Shown piece after piece: positions 7,488 to 14,621 of a stretch of 64,000 nucleotides of DNA. Where the stretch lies: the NCBI GenBank assembly GCA_045595285.1, contig JAZOAC010000132.1, forward strand, positions 1 through 64,000, written 5' to 3'. Every line of letters begins with the position of its first letter. Position 1 is the first letter of the stretch. This stretch comes from UBA1731 sp045595285. GTDB taxonomy: Bacteria > Verrucomicrobiota > Kiritimatiellia > RFP12 > UBA1067. The notes under the pieces were generated by a model. It searched no databases. It worked only from the letters and a program-made list of their open reading frames with translations, and was not told the DNA's origin. A program made the translations under genes and the position numbers.

Positions 7488-7841
7488 TTAGCCCCCAATC
7501 TTTTTCTTCGCCGTTGTCACGCTCGCTGACAGAATGCGGGACAACTCCTTGGATTCAGCTATTAAGTCACTCAGCCTCGTAATTTCAATATATCCTGATT
7601 CTCCAATTAACTTCAACCATATGCGAGTTTCCGATAATTCCTTCATTGCAATCTTCAGCTTATGCACAAAATCTTTTGAAGATTCTGCCTCACATGCCTC
7701 CGCATAATTTGCAGCGATACTTGTTGCAGAGCGAAACATCTGATCTGCAAAATTTGCACTTCCAACCAATTTGACAGGTAGCAACGCGCAAGTCTTGACG
7801 CACTGTGCCGCAAATTTAACAATTCTATCTTCAAGTAACAT
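7488..7841 (-). CDS. Four-helix-bundle protein (23S rRNA intervening-sequence/bAvd-type)
   Basis: 117 aa, matching the four-helix-bundle family (TIGR02436/S23-type) found in 23S rRNA intervening sequences and in the accessory protein of diversity-generating retroelements: 'ADQMFRSATSIAANYAEACE', 'DFVHKLKIAMKELSETRIWL', 'LIAESKELSRILSASV'. These form homopentameric nucleic-acid-binding barrels; the cellular role of stand-alone copies is unclear. It is a single gene between a tandem 17-bp repeat (downstream side) and an inverted copy (upstream side), and no reverse transcriptase is nearby. It may be a small mobile cassette. Confidence 0.9.
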   Translation of the reverse strand: MLLEDRIVKFAAQCVKTCALLPVKLVGSANFADQMFRSATSIAANYAEACEAESSKDFVHKLKIAMKELSETRIWLKLIGESGYIEITRLSDLIAESKELSRILSASVTTAKKKIGG

Positions 7842-7878
7842 TATGCCGCCCTCCCCATTGGAAATTGGACTTGGGAAG

Positions 7879-7902
7879 TGGCAACACTATCACATTGGCA
7901 AC
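7879..7902. repeat. Inverted copy of the 17-bp repeat unit
   Basis: Reads TGGCAACACTATCACATTGG and ends GCAAC; its reverse complement, GTTGCCAATGTGATAGTG plus TTGCCA, matches the tandem units at 7405-7485 with one mismatch. With them it brackets the four-helix-bundle gene. Confidence 0.85.
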
Positions 7903-8119
7903 ATTTCACTTCATCAAGCATAACCTGAACGCCGCGAATCGTGAAGATTCGCGAACGTATCAAATCTGAGTTTGATAATTCCTGTATGGTCAGCTCGTTC
8001 ATACCCTATAAGATTACCGCAAGAAACGCTTGAATTATATCATTTTTTGCCACGGCAATGATCGAGGTCTTAAGAGGTCTTAATAAAATCTGCTCGTGCC
8101 CGTACTTTTTATCTCTGTT

Positions 8120-8157
8120 GCAAATTGTTATGGTGACGAAGCGGTTGCTCCGCCTAT
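8120..8157. repeat. 38-bp repeat, copy 2
   Basis: Second copy of the sequence at 6475-6512, differing by two T/C changes (AAGCGG for AAGTGG and CCGCCT for CCGTCT). It again lies downstream of a HepT gene. Confidence 0.85.
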
Positions 8158-8164
8158 ATTCGTT

Positions 8165-8206
8165 TCAATCAGTCCTCTTTTCTTCCTTTCATTGTCTGGC
8201 TGCTGA
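8165..8206. repeat. Module-end repeat, partial copy (42 bp)
   Basis: TCAATCAGTCCTCTTTTCTT onwards, identical to the first 42 bp of the 73-bp repeats at 10191 and 11487 apart from one base (CTGGC for CTGGT). It ends at the stop codon of the second HepT gene. Confidence 0.9.
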
Positions 8207-8207
8207 C

Positions 8208-8603
8208 TTAAATGAATTCATCCATGTTATCTGGTAATAGAGGTTCTTTTGGCAATAATTCAACAATCGGCTTAAGTAACTCATCCAATATTGGCAAATC
8301 ATAGCTGATTGCATTCCACACAATATCAAGATCGATATTTGCATAGTCATGAACGAGACGATGTCTAAGCCCCGCCCATCCAGCAAAATCAATCTCAGGA
8401 TGTTCTGCACAAAAGGCATCCGAAATATTGTTTGCCGCCTCCCCTAAAACCTGCAAGTTGTAAATAATCAATTCTGTGCAATCATCACCTTCACGCATCA
8501 TTGAGCGCTCCAAGCCTTCCATTTTAGACTTGATTCGTTCAACTGTACGCATCATATGCAAAAGACGATCCTCGTCTCTATAATTAGCGCCGCCACTTCT
8601 CAT
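8208..8603 (-). CDS. HepT-family ribonuclease toxin (module 2)
   Basis: 131 aa from the ATG at 8603, which overlaps the MntA stop by 4 nt (ATGA). The R-x4-H-x-Y motif is RHRLVHDY (R80, H85, Y87) in the typical context 'GWAGLRHRLVHDYANID'. It belongs to the DUF86/HepT family, longer than the first copy and with an acidic C-terminus 'PLLPDNMDEFI'. Same predicted role: an RNase toxin held in check by MntA. An upstream in-frame ATG at 8624 is less likely. Confidence 0.88.
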   Translation of the reverse strand: MRSGGANYRDEDRLLHMMRTVERIKSKMEGLERSMMREGDDCTELIIYNLQVLGEAANNISDAFCAEHPEIDFAGWAGLRHRLVHDYANIDLDIVWNAISYDLPILDELLKPIVELLPKEPLLPDNMDEFI

Positions 8604-8896
8604 ACAGCAACCGCCTCCCGACAAACTCGATTGGCAAAACGAGGAGAACTGCGCAAAACACCGGTAGAAACAACATCTACGCTACGTCCGAGAAGCAAAG
8701 AACAAAAGTCCTCAATCGCAGCGTAATCTCTATGACTAACATCCTTACCGAACTTCACCAAAAAATCCACGTCGCTTTCAGGAGTTTCCTCTTTGCGTGC
8801 GCACGAACCGAACACCCAAAGCTTTTCGGCTTTGTGCGCCCTTGCGACAGCGTAAATCTCATCGCGCTTCGCCCGTATCTCGTCAAGCATACACAT
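8600..8896 (-). CDS. MntA-like nucleotidyltransferase antitoxin (module 2)
   Basis: 98 aa. GSCARKEETPESDVDF supplies the GS-x10-DxD motif. The first 47 residues are identical to the module 1 antitoxin and about 125 bp of DNA is nearly identical. After 'DVDFLV' the two diverge ('KFGKDVSHRDYAAIEDFCS' here) except for 'LGRSVDVVST'. It is predicted to AMPylate its own HepT partner. The divergent half is probably what gives partner specificity. Confidence 0.88.
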   Translation of the reverse strand: MCMLDEIRAKRDEIYAVARAHKAEKLWVFGSCARKEETPESDVDFLVKFGKDVSHRDYAAIEDFCSLLLGRSVDVVSTGVLRSSPRFANRVCREAVAV

Positions 8897-8920
8897 GATT
8901 TTTATCTGTAAAACGCCGTT

Positions 8921-8926
8921 ATTATA
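8921..8926 (-). promoter_or_regulatory. -10 element of MntA-HepT module 2
   Basis: TATAAT on the minus strand inside AGTATAATAACGGCG, the same promoter core as module 1, 24 nt before the start codon. Confidence 0.6.
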
Positions 8927-9091
8927 CTTCTTTTCCGCTCTCTACGCAACCGGAACAGGCATTGCCAAGGCTGGGGCAGATAGGGCGGAGGCGCGGCGAC
9001 TTTCGAGGTGGTGCGGCGCATTCTGTTCACCTCTGAAATGCTCAATGCGAGTTTTACAGTGTAAATTGCCAATCTCGAGAACCAGACAAAT

Positions 9092-10153
9092 TCAGGAGGC
9101 GGTGGATTCGCGGACGATGAGCGTTGTATCCAGAAGAATCTGCCGCGGCGGCAGATCGGGATTCTTTATGCGCTCCAGCAAGGTGCGAAACGCCGTGGTC
9201 GCCAGATCGAAGCAGGGTTGACGGATAGAGGTCAAGGCCGGCTTCATCCTGCCGGCTTCGACAACATCGTCGAAACCGGCAAGCTTGACATCCCGCGGAA
9301 TGCGCACTTTCAGCCTGGCAAGCGTTCTAGAAAGTTTCAATGCCGCGAGATCGTTGGAACAGACGATCGCATCCGGGCGATACGCGGCCAATCCGGCAGC
9401 TATCAAACCGACATCGGCAGGCTTCGCCTCGATTATATCCACATGTCGGCCGGTGACGCGGTAGACTTCCGCGTCCACGCCCGCAAAACGCGCATGAACG
9501 CTGTCGGCGCTGAGTTTGTAGAGCAGGCAGCATATCCTTTTCGCCCCCGCATCGATCAGATGCGCCGCGACCTTGCGTCCGGCATTGAAGTTGTCGATCG
9601 CGACAAGATCGTACTTGCTTCGCGCAGGCGGAGGAAGGATATCGTAGTCTATCAGAACAACCGGTATGCCAGCTTTGTCGAGTATGTCGGCGATTACCTC
9701 GTTTACGCTCTGCGCCTCTTTCGAATAAGCGACCGGCTGCATGATCACGCCTGCCGCAGGAATCGAAACCAAATGTCGTGCAAGACGTTCCGCCTGTAGA
9801 CCGCGAGGTTTGTGAGCTACCGGAAACACATCTCCGGCCACAAGATCCATCCCGTATTGATTGCAGTTGCAGACTAGGCCTTCCATAACCGCGGAAAAGA
9901 ACTCCGAATCCGCAGTTCCCGGAATCGCAAGCCCGATTGTGCGGTTCACCTTCGACACAAAAGTGCCTGACCCCTTCCGCACCGTGACAAGGCCAAGACG
10001 CCTCAGCTCTGCAATGCTGCGCACCGCGCTTGGACGCGAAACACCAAAGCGCCGCACTATCTTTGTAAGACTGGGAAACGCGTCGGAATCCGAATAGATA
10101 CCGGCGTGAATCTCATCGCGCAAAACCTTCGCAATCTCGATATAGTCAATCAT
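9092..10153 (-). CDS. GntR-LacI hybrid transcriptional regulator
   Basis: 353 aa. Residues 1-68 form a GntR-type winged helix ('FPSLTKIVRRFGVSRPSAVR', 'LRRLGLVTVRKGSGTFVSK'); the rest is a LacI/periplasmic-binding-like sensor ('TIGLAIPGTADSEFFSAVM', 'DLVAIDNFNAGRKVAAHLID', 'AGFDDVVEAGRMKPALTSIR'). This AraR-type architecture typically represses sugar genes until a sugar binds. It lies alone inside the toxin-antitoxin-like island, so its target is unclear; it resembles the regulator at 43243 in architecture. It is on the minus strand, ending about 195 nt before MntA module 2. Confidence 0.9.
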   Translation of the reverse strand: MIDYIEIAKVLRDEIHAGIYSDSDAFPSLTKIVRRFGVSRPSAVRSIAELRRLGLVTVRKGSGTFVSKVNRTIGLAIPGTADSEFFSAVMEGLVCNCNQYGMDLVAGDVFPVAHKPRGLQAERLARHLVSIPAAGVIMQPVAYSKEAQSVNEVIADILDKAGIPVVLIDYDILPPPARSKYDLVAIDNFNAGRKVAAHLIDAGAKRICCLLYKLSADSVHARFAGVDAEVYRVTGRHVDIIEAKPADVGLIAAGLAAYRPDAIVCSNDLAALKLSRTLARLKVRIPRDVKLAGFDDVVEAGRMKPALTSIRQPCFDLATTAFRTLLERIKNPDLPPRQILLDTTLIVRESTAS

Positions 10154-10190
10154 CGCATGAAAAGCACCTAAAACAGACTCTTTACCAATC

Positions 10191-10263
10191 TCAATCAGTC
10201 CTCTTTTCTTCCTTTCATTGTCTGGTTGCTGATATGAAAATCAAAAATATCATCTTACTTCGC
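10191..10263. repeat. 73-bp module-end repeat, copy A
   Basis: Identical over all 73 bases to 11487-11559 (begins TCAATCAGTCCTCTTTTCTT, ends ATCATCTTACTTCGC). It covers the last codon and stop (positions 10255-10257) of the 52-aa gene and the sequence after it. Confidence 0.95.
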
Positions 10264-10413
10264 AACCGCTCCTTGCATCTGCCCATTGGCAAATTCAGGA
10301 TGTGTCAAGCGCTGTTCTTCGAGCAATGCATCAAAGAACTCCCTGAACGACTTATATTTAGCCGCTATCGCATCCTTGATCGCCCTCAATTCCTTTGTTG
10401 CTTCAGTTTCCAT
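10255..10413 (-). CDS. 52-aa protein, antitoxin-like partner of the DUF3990 gene
   Basis: Short frame: METEATKELRAIKDAIAAKY, then KSFREFFDALLEEQRLTHPE and FANGQMQGAVAK. It starts inside the end of the DUF3990 gene (11-nt overlap). It is clearly related to the 54-aa protein at 11551..11715: both have 'I+[ED]x[I/L][A/S]xxYKSF', then 'HPEFANG', and end A-A/V-AK. Small helical proteins of this type often follow PIN-domain toxins and may act as antitoxins. Here it follows a DUF3990 protein, an unusual pairing. There is no strong ribosome site, so translation is probably coupled. Confidence 0.7.
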   Translation of the reverse strand: METEATKELRAIKDAIAAKYKSFREFFDALLEEQRLTHPEFANGQMQGAVAK

Positions 10414-10879
10414 AATCATATTTCTCTATTATTTCCGCTTTCAAAAAACTTATGCACTTTAACGCCTCATGCGTACAAAAGCAAATCTGATGCGTCGGAT
10501 ACTTGAATTTTACCAAAGCCCAGAACGCTTCGCGGGAGATTACGCCGCTTACGAAATCATTGACGTAATTCCAGACCGTATCATTCGCCATCGGGCCTTC
10601 AACGATATCGAAGTTATGTTCTTTCCCGCTGCGGCATTCGGCGATAAAATCGAGCCATTCATCCGTCATCGCATTGAACTTCTTAACCGACAACCCCTCG
10701 ATAGTTTCAAATTCGTAATGGTTTATCACCGCGACAAGATTACGGTCTCGCTTCGCCCAGCGCTCAGCCTGCGCATAATTCGCCGTGCAATAAAACCCGA
10801 AACCGAAATCTTTGGCATAAACCGCTTTACGGATTTCAGGCTTTTTAACCTCAACATCACTGGCGTGGTAAAGTATCAT
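10403..10879 (-). CDS. DUF3990 family protein (ADP-ribosyltransferase-like)
   Basis: 158 aa. It shows the DUF3990 pattern: 'ILYHASDVEV', 'DFGFGFYCTANYAQAERWAK', 'EWLDFIAECR', 'FDIVEGPMANDTVW', 'QICFCTHEALKCISFL'. The family is thought to be related to ADP-ribosyltransferases and is usually found as the second gene of a small conserved module, suggesting a toxin-like or signalling enzyme; activity is inferred. The start overlaps the stop of the preceding gene by 4 nt (ATGA) and the end overlaps the 52-aa gene by 11 nt. Confidence 0.88.
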   Translation of the reverse strand: MILYHASDVEVKKPEIRKAVYAKDFGFGFYCTANYAQAERWAKRDRNLVAVINHYEFETIEGLSVKKFNAMTDEWLDFIAECRSGKEHNFDIVEGPMANDTVWNYVNDFVSGVISREAFWALVKFKYPTHQICFCTHEALKCISFLKAEIIEKYDYGN

Positions 10880-11355
10880 TGCAATAACCTCCCCGCCTTA
10901 TATGATTCCCACTGATAACTCGGGTTTTCAAAATAGACGCCATTGGCGAAATCGGAGATTTCATCAATGATAAAAGAGCTAAAAACCTTCCGAAACGGAG
11001 AGAGCATATCTGCAACGGTGATAATTGGCGCATCAGAGCGCCCCATTTCACTCTCGATTAGCGTCGAATACACGCGCCCGATTGATGTCGCTGTTGGAAT
11101 TGAATACTTGCAGTTCGTTATCGTATCATAATCGCCGTTTTTAATTCCACAATCGGCTATAAGTTCATCCGACACCCTTTCAAACGGCAGGCAGTGATTC
11201 AAATCGGCATATTCAAGGTGGTGTTTAAGACAATCGTCATCCATCGCGGCGACAATATCGCCGCGCTTATTATTCGTTTTACGCCCGACATACTCTACTA
11301 GCGAACAGACATAAAACAAATCATTCTTTTTCTTTTCGTCCAACACAAAACACAT
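10876..11355 (-). CDS. Conserved partner of the DUF3990 protein
   Basis: 159 aa. The N-terminus 'FYVCSLVEYVGRKTNNKRGD' followed by 'YADLNHCLPFERVSDELI' and, later, 'CKYSIPTATSIGRVYSTLI' fits a conserved family that I recall directly preceding DUF3990 genes in gut Clostridia. The C-terminus 'FENPSYQWESYKAGRLL' is also typical. No catalytic motif is seen. The order (this gene, DUF3990, small protein) with ATGA overlap suggests a toxin-antitoxin-like unit with this gene as the cognate regulator or immunity protein; that is inference. Confidence 0.8.
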   Translation of the reverse strand: MCFVLDEKKKNDLFYVCSLVEYVGRKTNNKRGDIVAAMDDDCLKHHLEYADLNHCLPFERVSDELIADCGIKNGDYDTITNCKYSIPTATSIGRVYSTLIESEMGRSDAPIITVADMLSPFRKVFSSFIIDEISDFANGVYFENPSYQWESYKAGRLLQ

Positions 11356-11370
11356 TATAGCACTTTTCTT

Positions 11371-11376
11371 ATTATA
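11371..11376 (-). promoter_or_regulatory. -10 element of the DUF3990 module
   Basis: TATAAT on the minus strand (in GGATTATAATAAGAAAAG), 15 nt before the ATG at 11355. The leader would be only about 8 nt. Confidence 0.5.
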
Positions 11377-11486
11377 ATCCCACTATGTGATCCAAACACA
11401 TTTAAGGAGCTTCTTCCTGCTACTTCCTGTGCGGAAAATCTGTTTTCGCTCCGCCAAAACGCCACACGCTTCAACGAAACCTTGTT

Positions 11487-11559
11487 TCAATCAGTCCTCT
11501 TTTCTTCCTTTCATTGTCTGGTTGCTGATATGAAAATCAAAAATATCATCTTACTTCGC
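11487..11559. repeat. 73-bp module-end repeat, copy B
   Basis: Identical to 10191-10263. It covers the last codons and stop (11551-11553) of the 54-aa gene that follows the PIN-domain gene, plus its 3' flank. Same orientation as the other copies. Confidence 0.95.
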
Positions 11560-11715
11560 CGCCGCTTCCATCGTCGGTCCATTGGCAAATTCAGGATGAT
11601 GTTCTGCCTGATACTTGAGAAGATCTTGAAAATAATCATGAAATGATTTATATCCAGATGAAAGTTCTTCCTTGATCTTCCAAAGTTCTTCCATTATTTC
11701 AGACTTCAATTCCAT
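11551..11715 (-). CDS. 54-aa antitoxin-like protein after the PIN gene
   Basis: Short frame: MELKSEIMEELWKIKEELSS, GYKSFHDYFQDLLKYQAEHH, PEFANGPTMEAAAK. It starts 1 nt after the stop of the PIN-domain gene with a perfect AAGGAGGT ribosome site inside the last PIN codons, so it is very likely translated. It is homologous to the 52-aa protein at 10255..10413 (shared YKSF, HPEFANG). Short helical proteins in this position are probably the antitoxins of VapC-like PIN nucleases. The toxin-first order is the reverse of classical vapBC. Confidence 0.78.
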   Translation of the reverse strand: MELKSEIMEELWKIKEELSSGYKSFHDYFQDLLKYQAEHHPEFANGPTMEAAAK

Positions 11716-11716
11716 T

Positions 11717-12202
11717 TCATACCTCCTTCATCAATTGTTCGGGCGTACAGATCAATGGACACGCAAAACCATTAACCTTGCATGTTTCATATATCTTGGG
11801 CATCGTCTCACCATTTGCAATATGTCGACAATTCCATGTGACAAGAAAATCCATCCTGTTCACAGCCGCTATTGCAATATGAACAGCATCCTCATAACTT
11901 GTTCTCGGAACAGCCGTCGCTTCAAGCAATTTCTCTGCCAGATTCTCTGCTTCAGGTATAATAGGTAATTTCTCCAAACGAGCAACAGCCTCCATCCTTC
12001 GAGCGGCAGCATCCGCGTCACCTCTTTGTGCCTCACGCTCTACAAGAACAGAGGAAAAAAGCTCATAAGACGTCTCGGCATCATCCCACCATTGCTGCGT
12101 AGCGACTTGACGGGCAAGATCAACAATATTAAGCGACCGCCGCGCGGTCAGGTTGCTGACCACGCTCGTTTCGACATAAACTTTTTTCTTTGCTTCCGCC
12201 AT
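11717..12202 (-). CDS. PIN-domain protein (VapC-like RNase toxin candidate)
   Basis: 161 aa from the ATG at 12202, preceded by AGAGGA. PIN-family landmarks: N-terminal 'VYVETSVVSNL', central 'YEDAVHIAIAAVNRMDFLVT', then 'WNCRHIAN'. The acidic residues in these blocks are the metal ligands of PIN ribonucleases. This subgroup (TWNxxHI) is usually coupled with a short downstream protein, as here. It is predicted to cleave RNA when free of its partner. A longer upstream frame begins at 12256 but lacks a ribosome site. Confidence 0.88.
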   Translation of the reverse strand: MAEAKKKVYVETSVVSNLTARRSLNIVDLARQVATQQWWDDAETSYELFSSVLVEREAQRGDADAAARRMEAVARLEKLPIIPEAENLAEKLLEATAVPRTSYEDAVHIAIAAVNRMDFLVTWNCRHIANGETMPKIYETCKVNGFACPLICTPEQLMKEV

Positions 12203-12227
12203 ACAATCCTCTCGAAATATCGCTACT

Positions 12228-12233
12228 ATTATA
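12228..12233 (-). promoter_or_regulatory. -10 element of the PIN module
   Basis: TATAAT on the minus strand (GATGTATAATAGTAGCG), 25 nt before the ATG at 12202, with the AGAGGA ribosome site in between. Confidence 0.6.
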
Positions 12234-12464
12234 CATCTTTTCATTGCCGCACGCAACGACGCAGGCCCTCACCGCTCCCGAGGAAAGTTCTACAATGTCG
12301 TGAGTCAAATCGGAAAGCCGGATTGTCGAGGTGGAGACAAGAGGCGAAATGGGAAAACGATAGAGATCGAAAGAGGAGGGAGAAGAGAAAAAGGAAGGTA
12401 TGCGCCCCCTCGGGGGCATCGCGCCAAAAAAAGGAGACTTGAAAAGGCGGCCTCGAAACCGGGG

Positions 12465-13365
12465 TTATCTTATCAGCACTTTAAACCCTGTTTCCTTGAA
12501 CGTCACGGTCAATGTGGATGTGCCCGATCCGGCGTCATCAACAATATCCCGCGACATATGCACCGACACAAGCCCCTGCGGTTTCTTGATGTCTAGCTTG
12601 GCAAACACATCGTCTGCGATTTCCGATTTCACGGTCATCACCCCCATCGACAGAGCCTCCTTTGCACCGGTTGCACCGGACACCAACCGCACCGGAACTT
12701 TCGTCATGCCTCCGGCGAGCGACAGGGCAAGCGGCGAGGAAGTCCTGTCGTTTCTCAATCCGTATGTCTTGAGGGATGCATCATCTGTGTCCATATCAAG
12801 CTCAATTGCCACATCAACACCCGTTACGGAGTTGGAGAACACAAGATCAAGTCCATTGAACGCATCGGCCGAAAGCGGTTTCAGGACACCGCCCTGAACA
12901 TAGAGCGTGCGGTTGATGGCATCATCCGGCGGCAGATCCGCAAGCGCACCTTCCGCATCGAGAAACTTCAACTCGCCGCCCATGGCAAGCGTACCCGCCC
13001 CTTGCTTATAGACGCAGCCGTTTACGGTGACCGGCTGCAGAAGCGTCAGCGAATCTCCCGCTGCCGGCGTTTCAAGCTGAGCTATGCCGGAAAGGAACAA
13101 CCCGCGGGTCCTATCGGTGAACTCAACCTTGTTTGTGGTGATGAGCCGCGGCATCTTCGCCCTTCCACCAGAATTTCACCTCGCCATAGCCGCCCTGCCT
13201 GTTCATCTGCAAGCGCGTCACCGTAGCCTTGCCGGAGGAAACCTTCATCACCGCCGCAACGATCTGGTTCGTCATTGCATATATGCCCGCATCAACTGTT
13301 GGATATACATTGCTTCCCATACCTCCGAGAATCCGCCGCGAGCCGCGCTCGACAAACAGCTTCAC
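12465..13365 (-). pseudogene. Remnant of an exported beta-strand-repeat (passenger) protein
   Basis: Two frames join near 13125-13154. The upstream piece (from about 13365, through 'GGYGEVKFWWKGED') runs to a stop, and the next frame continues 'MPRLITTNKVEFTDRTRG' to the end 'TFKETGFKVLIR'. A one-base shift restores one protein. The C-terminal part matches autotransporter-associated beta-strand-repeat proteins such as the intact one at 32650..35115 ('DAFNGLDLVFSNSVTG', 'SLKTYGLRNDRTSSPLALSL', 'MGVMTVKSEIADDVF'). There is no signal peptide or start, so the gene is both 5'-truncated and frameshifted. Confidence 0.75.
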
Positions 13366-13548
13366 CCCGAATGCCGCCTACCCCATTGCATTCTTGCGTC
13401 CGCCCGATCACACCCATCCCGCCCTTCCAAATCCTCACTACCCAAACGATCAATCACAGCAATCAATACCCCGCGCTTCTTCAACGATTCCTACCACCCA
13501 TTTACCCGATAGGCGCGCCATCAAAAACCATTGCCGAAACACCCAGAT

Positions 13549-13590
13549 GTCATCAATTCTCACAAATTATAATTTGTGAGAATTGATGAC
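13549..13590. repeat. 42-bp perfect palindrome, copy 1
   Basis: Left arm GTCATCAATTCTCACAAATT, centre AT, right arm the exact complement. It covers the last codons and stop of the winged-helix gene. The inner 34 bp are identical to the second palindrome at 14176-14213. There is no U-run after it, so a plain terminator is unlikely; it is more probably a protein-binding site or cassette end. Confidence 0.9.
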
Positions 13591-14139
13591 CGCAAATTTC
13601 AGGAATGCATTGGCGAACCTTTCTTCTTGGGGCACAGCCAAGACGGTTGCATTCACCGATAATTTGGCAAAACCAAGGGCCGTCAATTCACCGACAATGC
13701 GGTAGCAGGTCTTTATCGGCATGAACGAGCGTTCCGCAAGGACTTCGACAGAAATCTCGCCGTCTTTGTTCAGCACTGAAAGAATTGCCGTCTTACGGGC
13801 ATTGGAGAATGCCGGCAAAACGGCAAGCACCCTATCCTTCCAAGCTGGCGCCTCTATGATGCTCTCGAGCTCGTCGACAAGGCGCATAAACTCCCGAGCG
13901 CCGTCACGCCGCCGTTCATAGAATACATTCTTGCCGCGCCGCACCGCAACAATGAACCCCTGCACATTGAGCATGCGCAGATATTGACTGGTGACCGATT
14001 CCTTCTCGTCAACGGCGGCACTTATGTCACTCACCGAAACAGGGTGACTGGAAAGCATCACCGTACGAAGCATCTCAAGGCGAATCGGATTGTCCAACGC
14101 TCGACTCACTCTCCATGGTATAGGTACATATTCTTGCAT
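13567..14139 (-). CDS. Double winged-helix (ArsR-like) transcriptional regulator
   Basis: 190 aa from the ATG at 14139. Residues about 12-75 are an ArsR-type winged helix ('ALDNPIRLEMLRTVMLSSHP', 'EKESVTSQYLRMLNVQGFI', 'RRGKNVFYE'). Residues about 105-175 form a second, diverged one ('FSNARKTAILSVLNKDGEIS', 'FMPIKTCYRIVGELTALGFA'). No metal-binding cysteines are visible. A 38-bp palindrome containing TATAAT lies 37-74 nt upstream and an almost identical palindrome overlaps the 3' end, suggesting autoregulation by binding over the -10 box. The ribosome site is weak. Confidence 0.85.
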   Translation of the reverse strand: MQEYVPIPWRVSRALDNPIRLEMLRTVMLSSHPVSVSDISAAVDEKESVTSQYLRMLNVQGFIVAVRRGKNVFYERRRDGAREFMRLVDELESIIEAPAWKDRVLAVLPAFSNARKTAILSVLNKDGEISVEVLAERSFMPIKTCYRIVGELTALGFAKLSVNATVLAVPQEERFANAFLKFAVINSHKL

Positions 14140-14175
14140 GAAAGAAATTAAACCAAAACACAGAACCAAACGCAA

Positions 14176-14213
14176 GCTCAATTCTCACAAATTATAATTT
14201 GTGAGAATTGAGC
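14176..14213. promoter_or_regulatory. 38-bp perfect palindrome over the regulator's -10 box (operator candidate)
   Basis: Arm GCTCAATTCTCACAAATTA and its exact complement. The centre, AATTATAATT, contains TATAAT on both strands and lies about 50 nt upstream of the regulator's start. It shares a 34-bp core with 13549-13590. Two-fold symmetry fits a dimeric winged-helix repressor. Confidence 0.7.
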
Positions 14214-14621
14214 ACAGAACGTGAGGGATGACCAGATCCCGAAAATGAGAATTCGATTCGGAACAATTCTCTCGCTTCTAATGTAATGAGGCCGCGGGAT
14301 GATGAGAATATGGTTTGGACTGATTCTCAAGATTACGGTTTCTGAGAGGATTAGCAAGATTACGGCTCGGACGAAATCTTATGTATCTCTAAAAAAAAAA
14401 CGCTATTTCACAAAACCACCAGAATCACAAGCGAAATTACCACTCTTTTCAGGGTCCCACCCCAATTATTCGTTCCCGAATTTCAGGCGGAACGCAAGCG
14501 GTTCTTCTTCGGTCTTCCGGAAATCGGCGTCTGCATGTCTCGGACAGGGTGAAATTGTCGAGAATGTCAGCGCCGAGCGGGACAAGAATCACCTGAATTG
14601 CACAAAAAGCCAACTTGAAAA
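14214..14621. other. Intergenic stretch, about 400 bp
   Basis: No supported gene. It contains further GAGAATT and AATTCTC half-sites near 14248-14275 like those in the palindromes, two copies of CAAGATTACGG (14328 and 14354 areas), and a run of ten A at 14391-14400. A short minus frame ending in LAFRLKFGNE near 14472 may be the tail of a lost gene, but it has no start. Confidence 0.5.

Larger units (their letters stand above)
7842..8207. other. Intergenic stretch with three repeats
   Basis: No gene supported. It contains the inverted copy of the 17-bp repeat (7879-7902), the second copy of the 38-bp repeat (8120-8157) and a 42-bp stretch (8165-8206) matching the module-end repeat seen again at 10191 and 11487. 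The stretch is AT-rich. Confidence 0.7.

Noticed and set aside
12403..12430. GC hairpin (GCCCCCTCGGGGGC) near A7 as a terminator of the beta-strand-repeat gene
   Set aside because: For minus-strand transcription the U-run comes before, not after, the hairpin, so it does not fit an intrinsic terminator.
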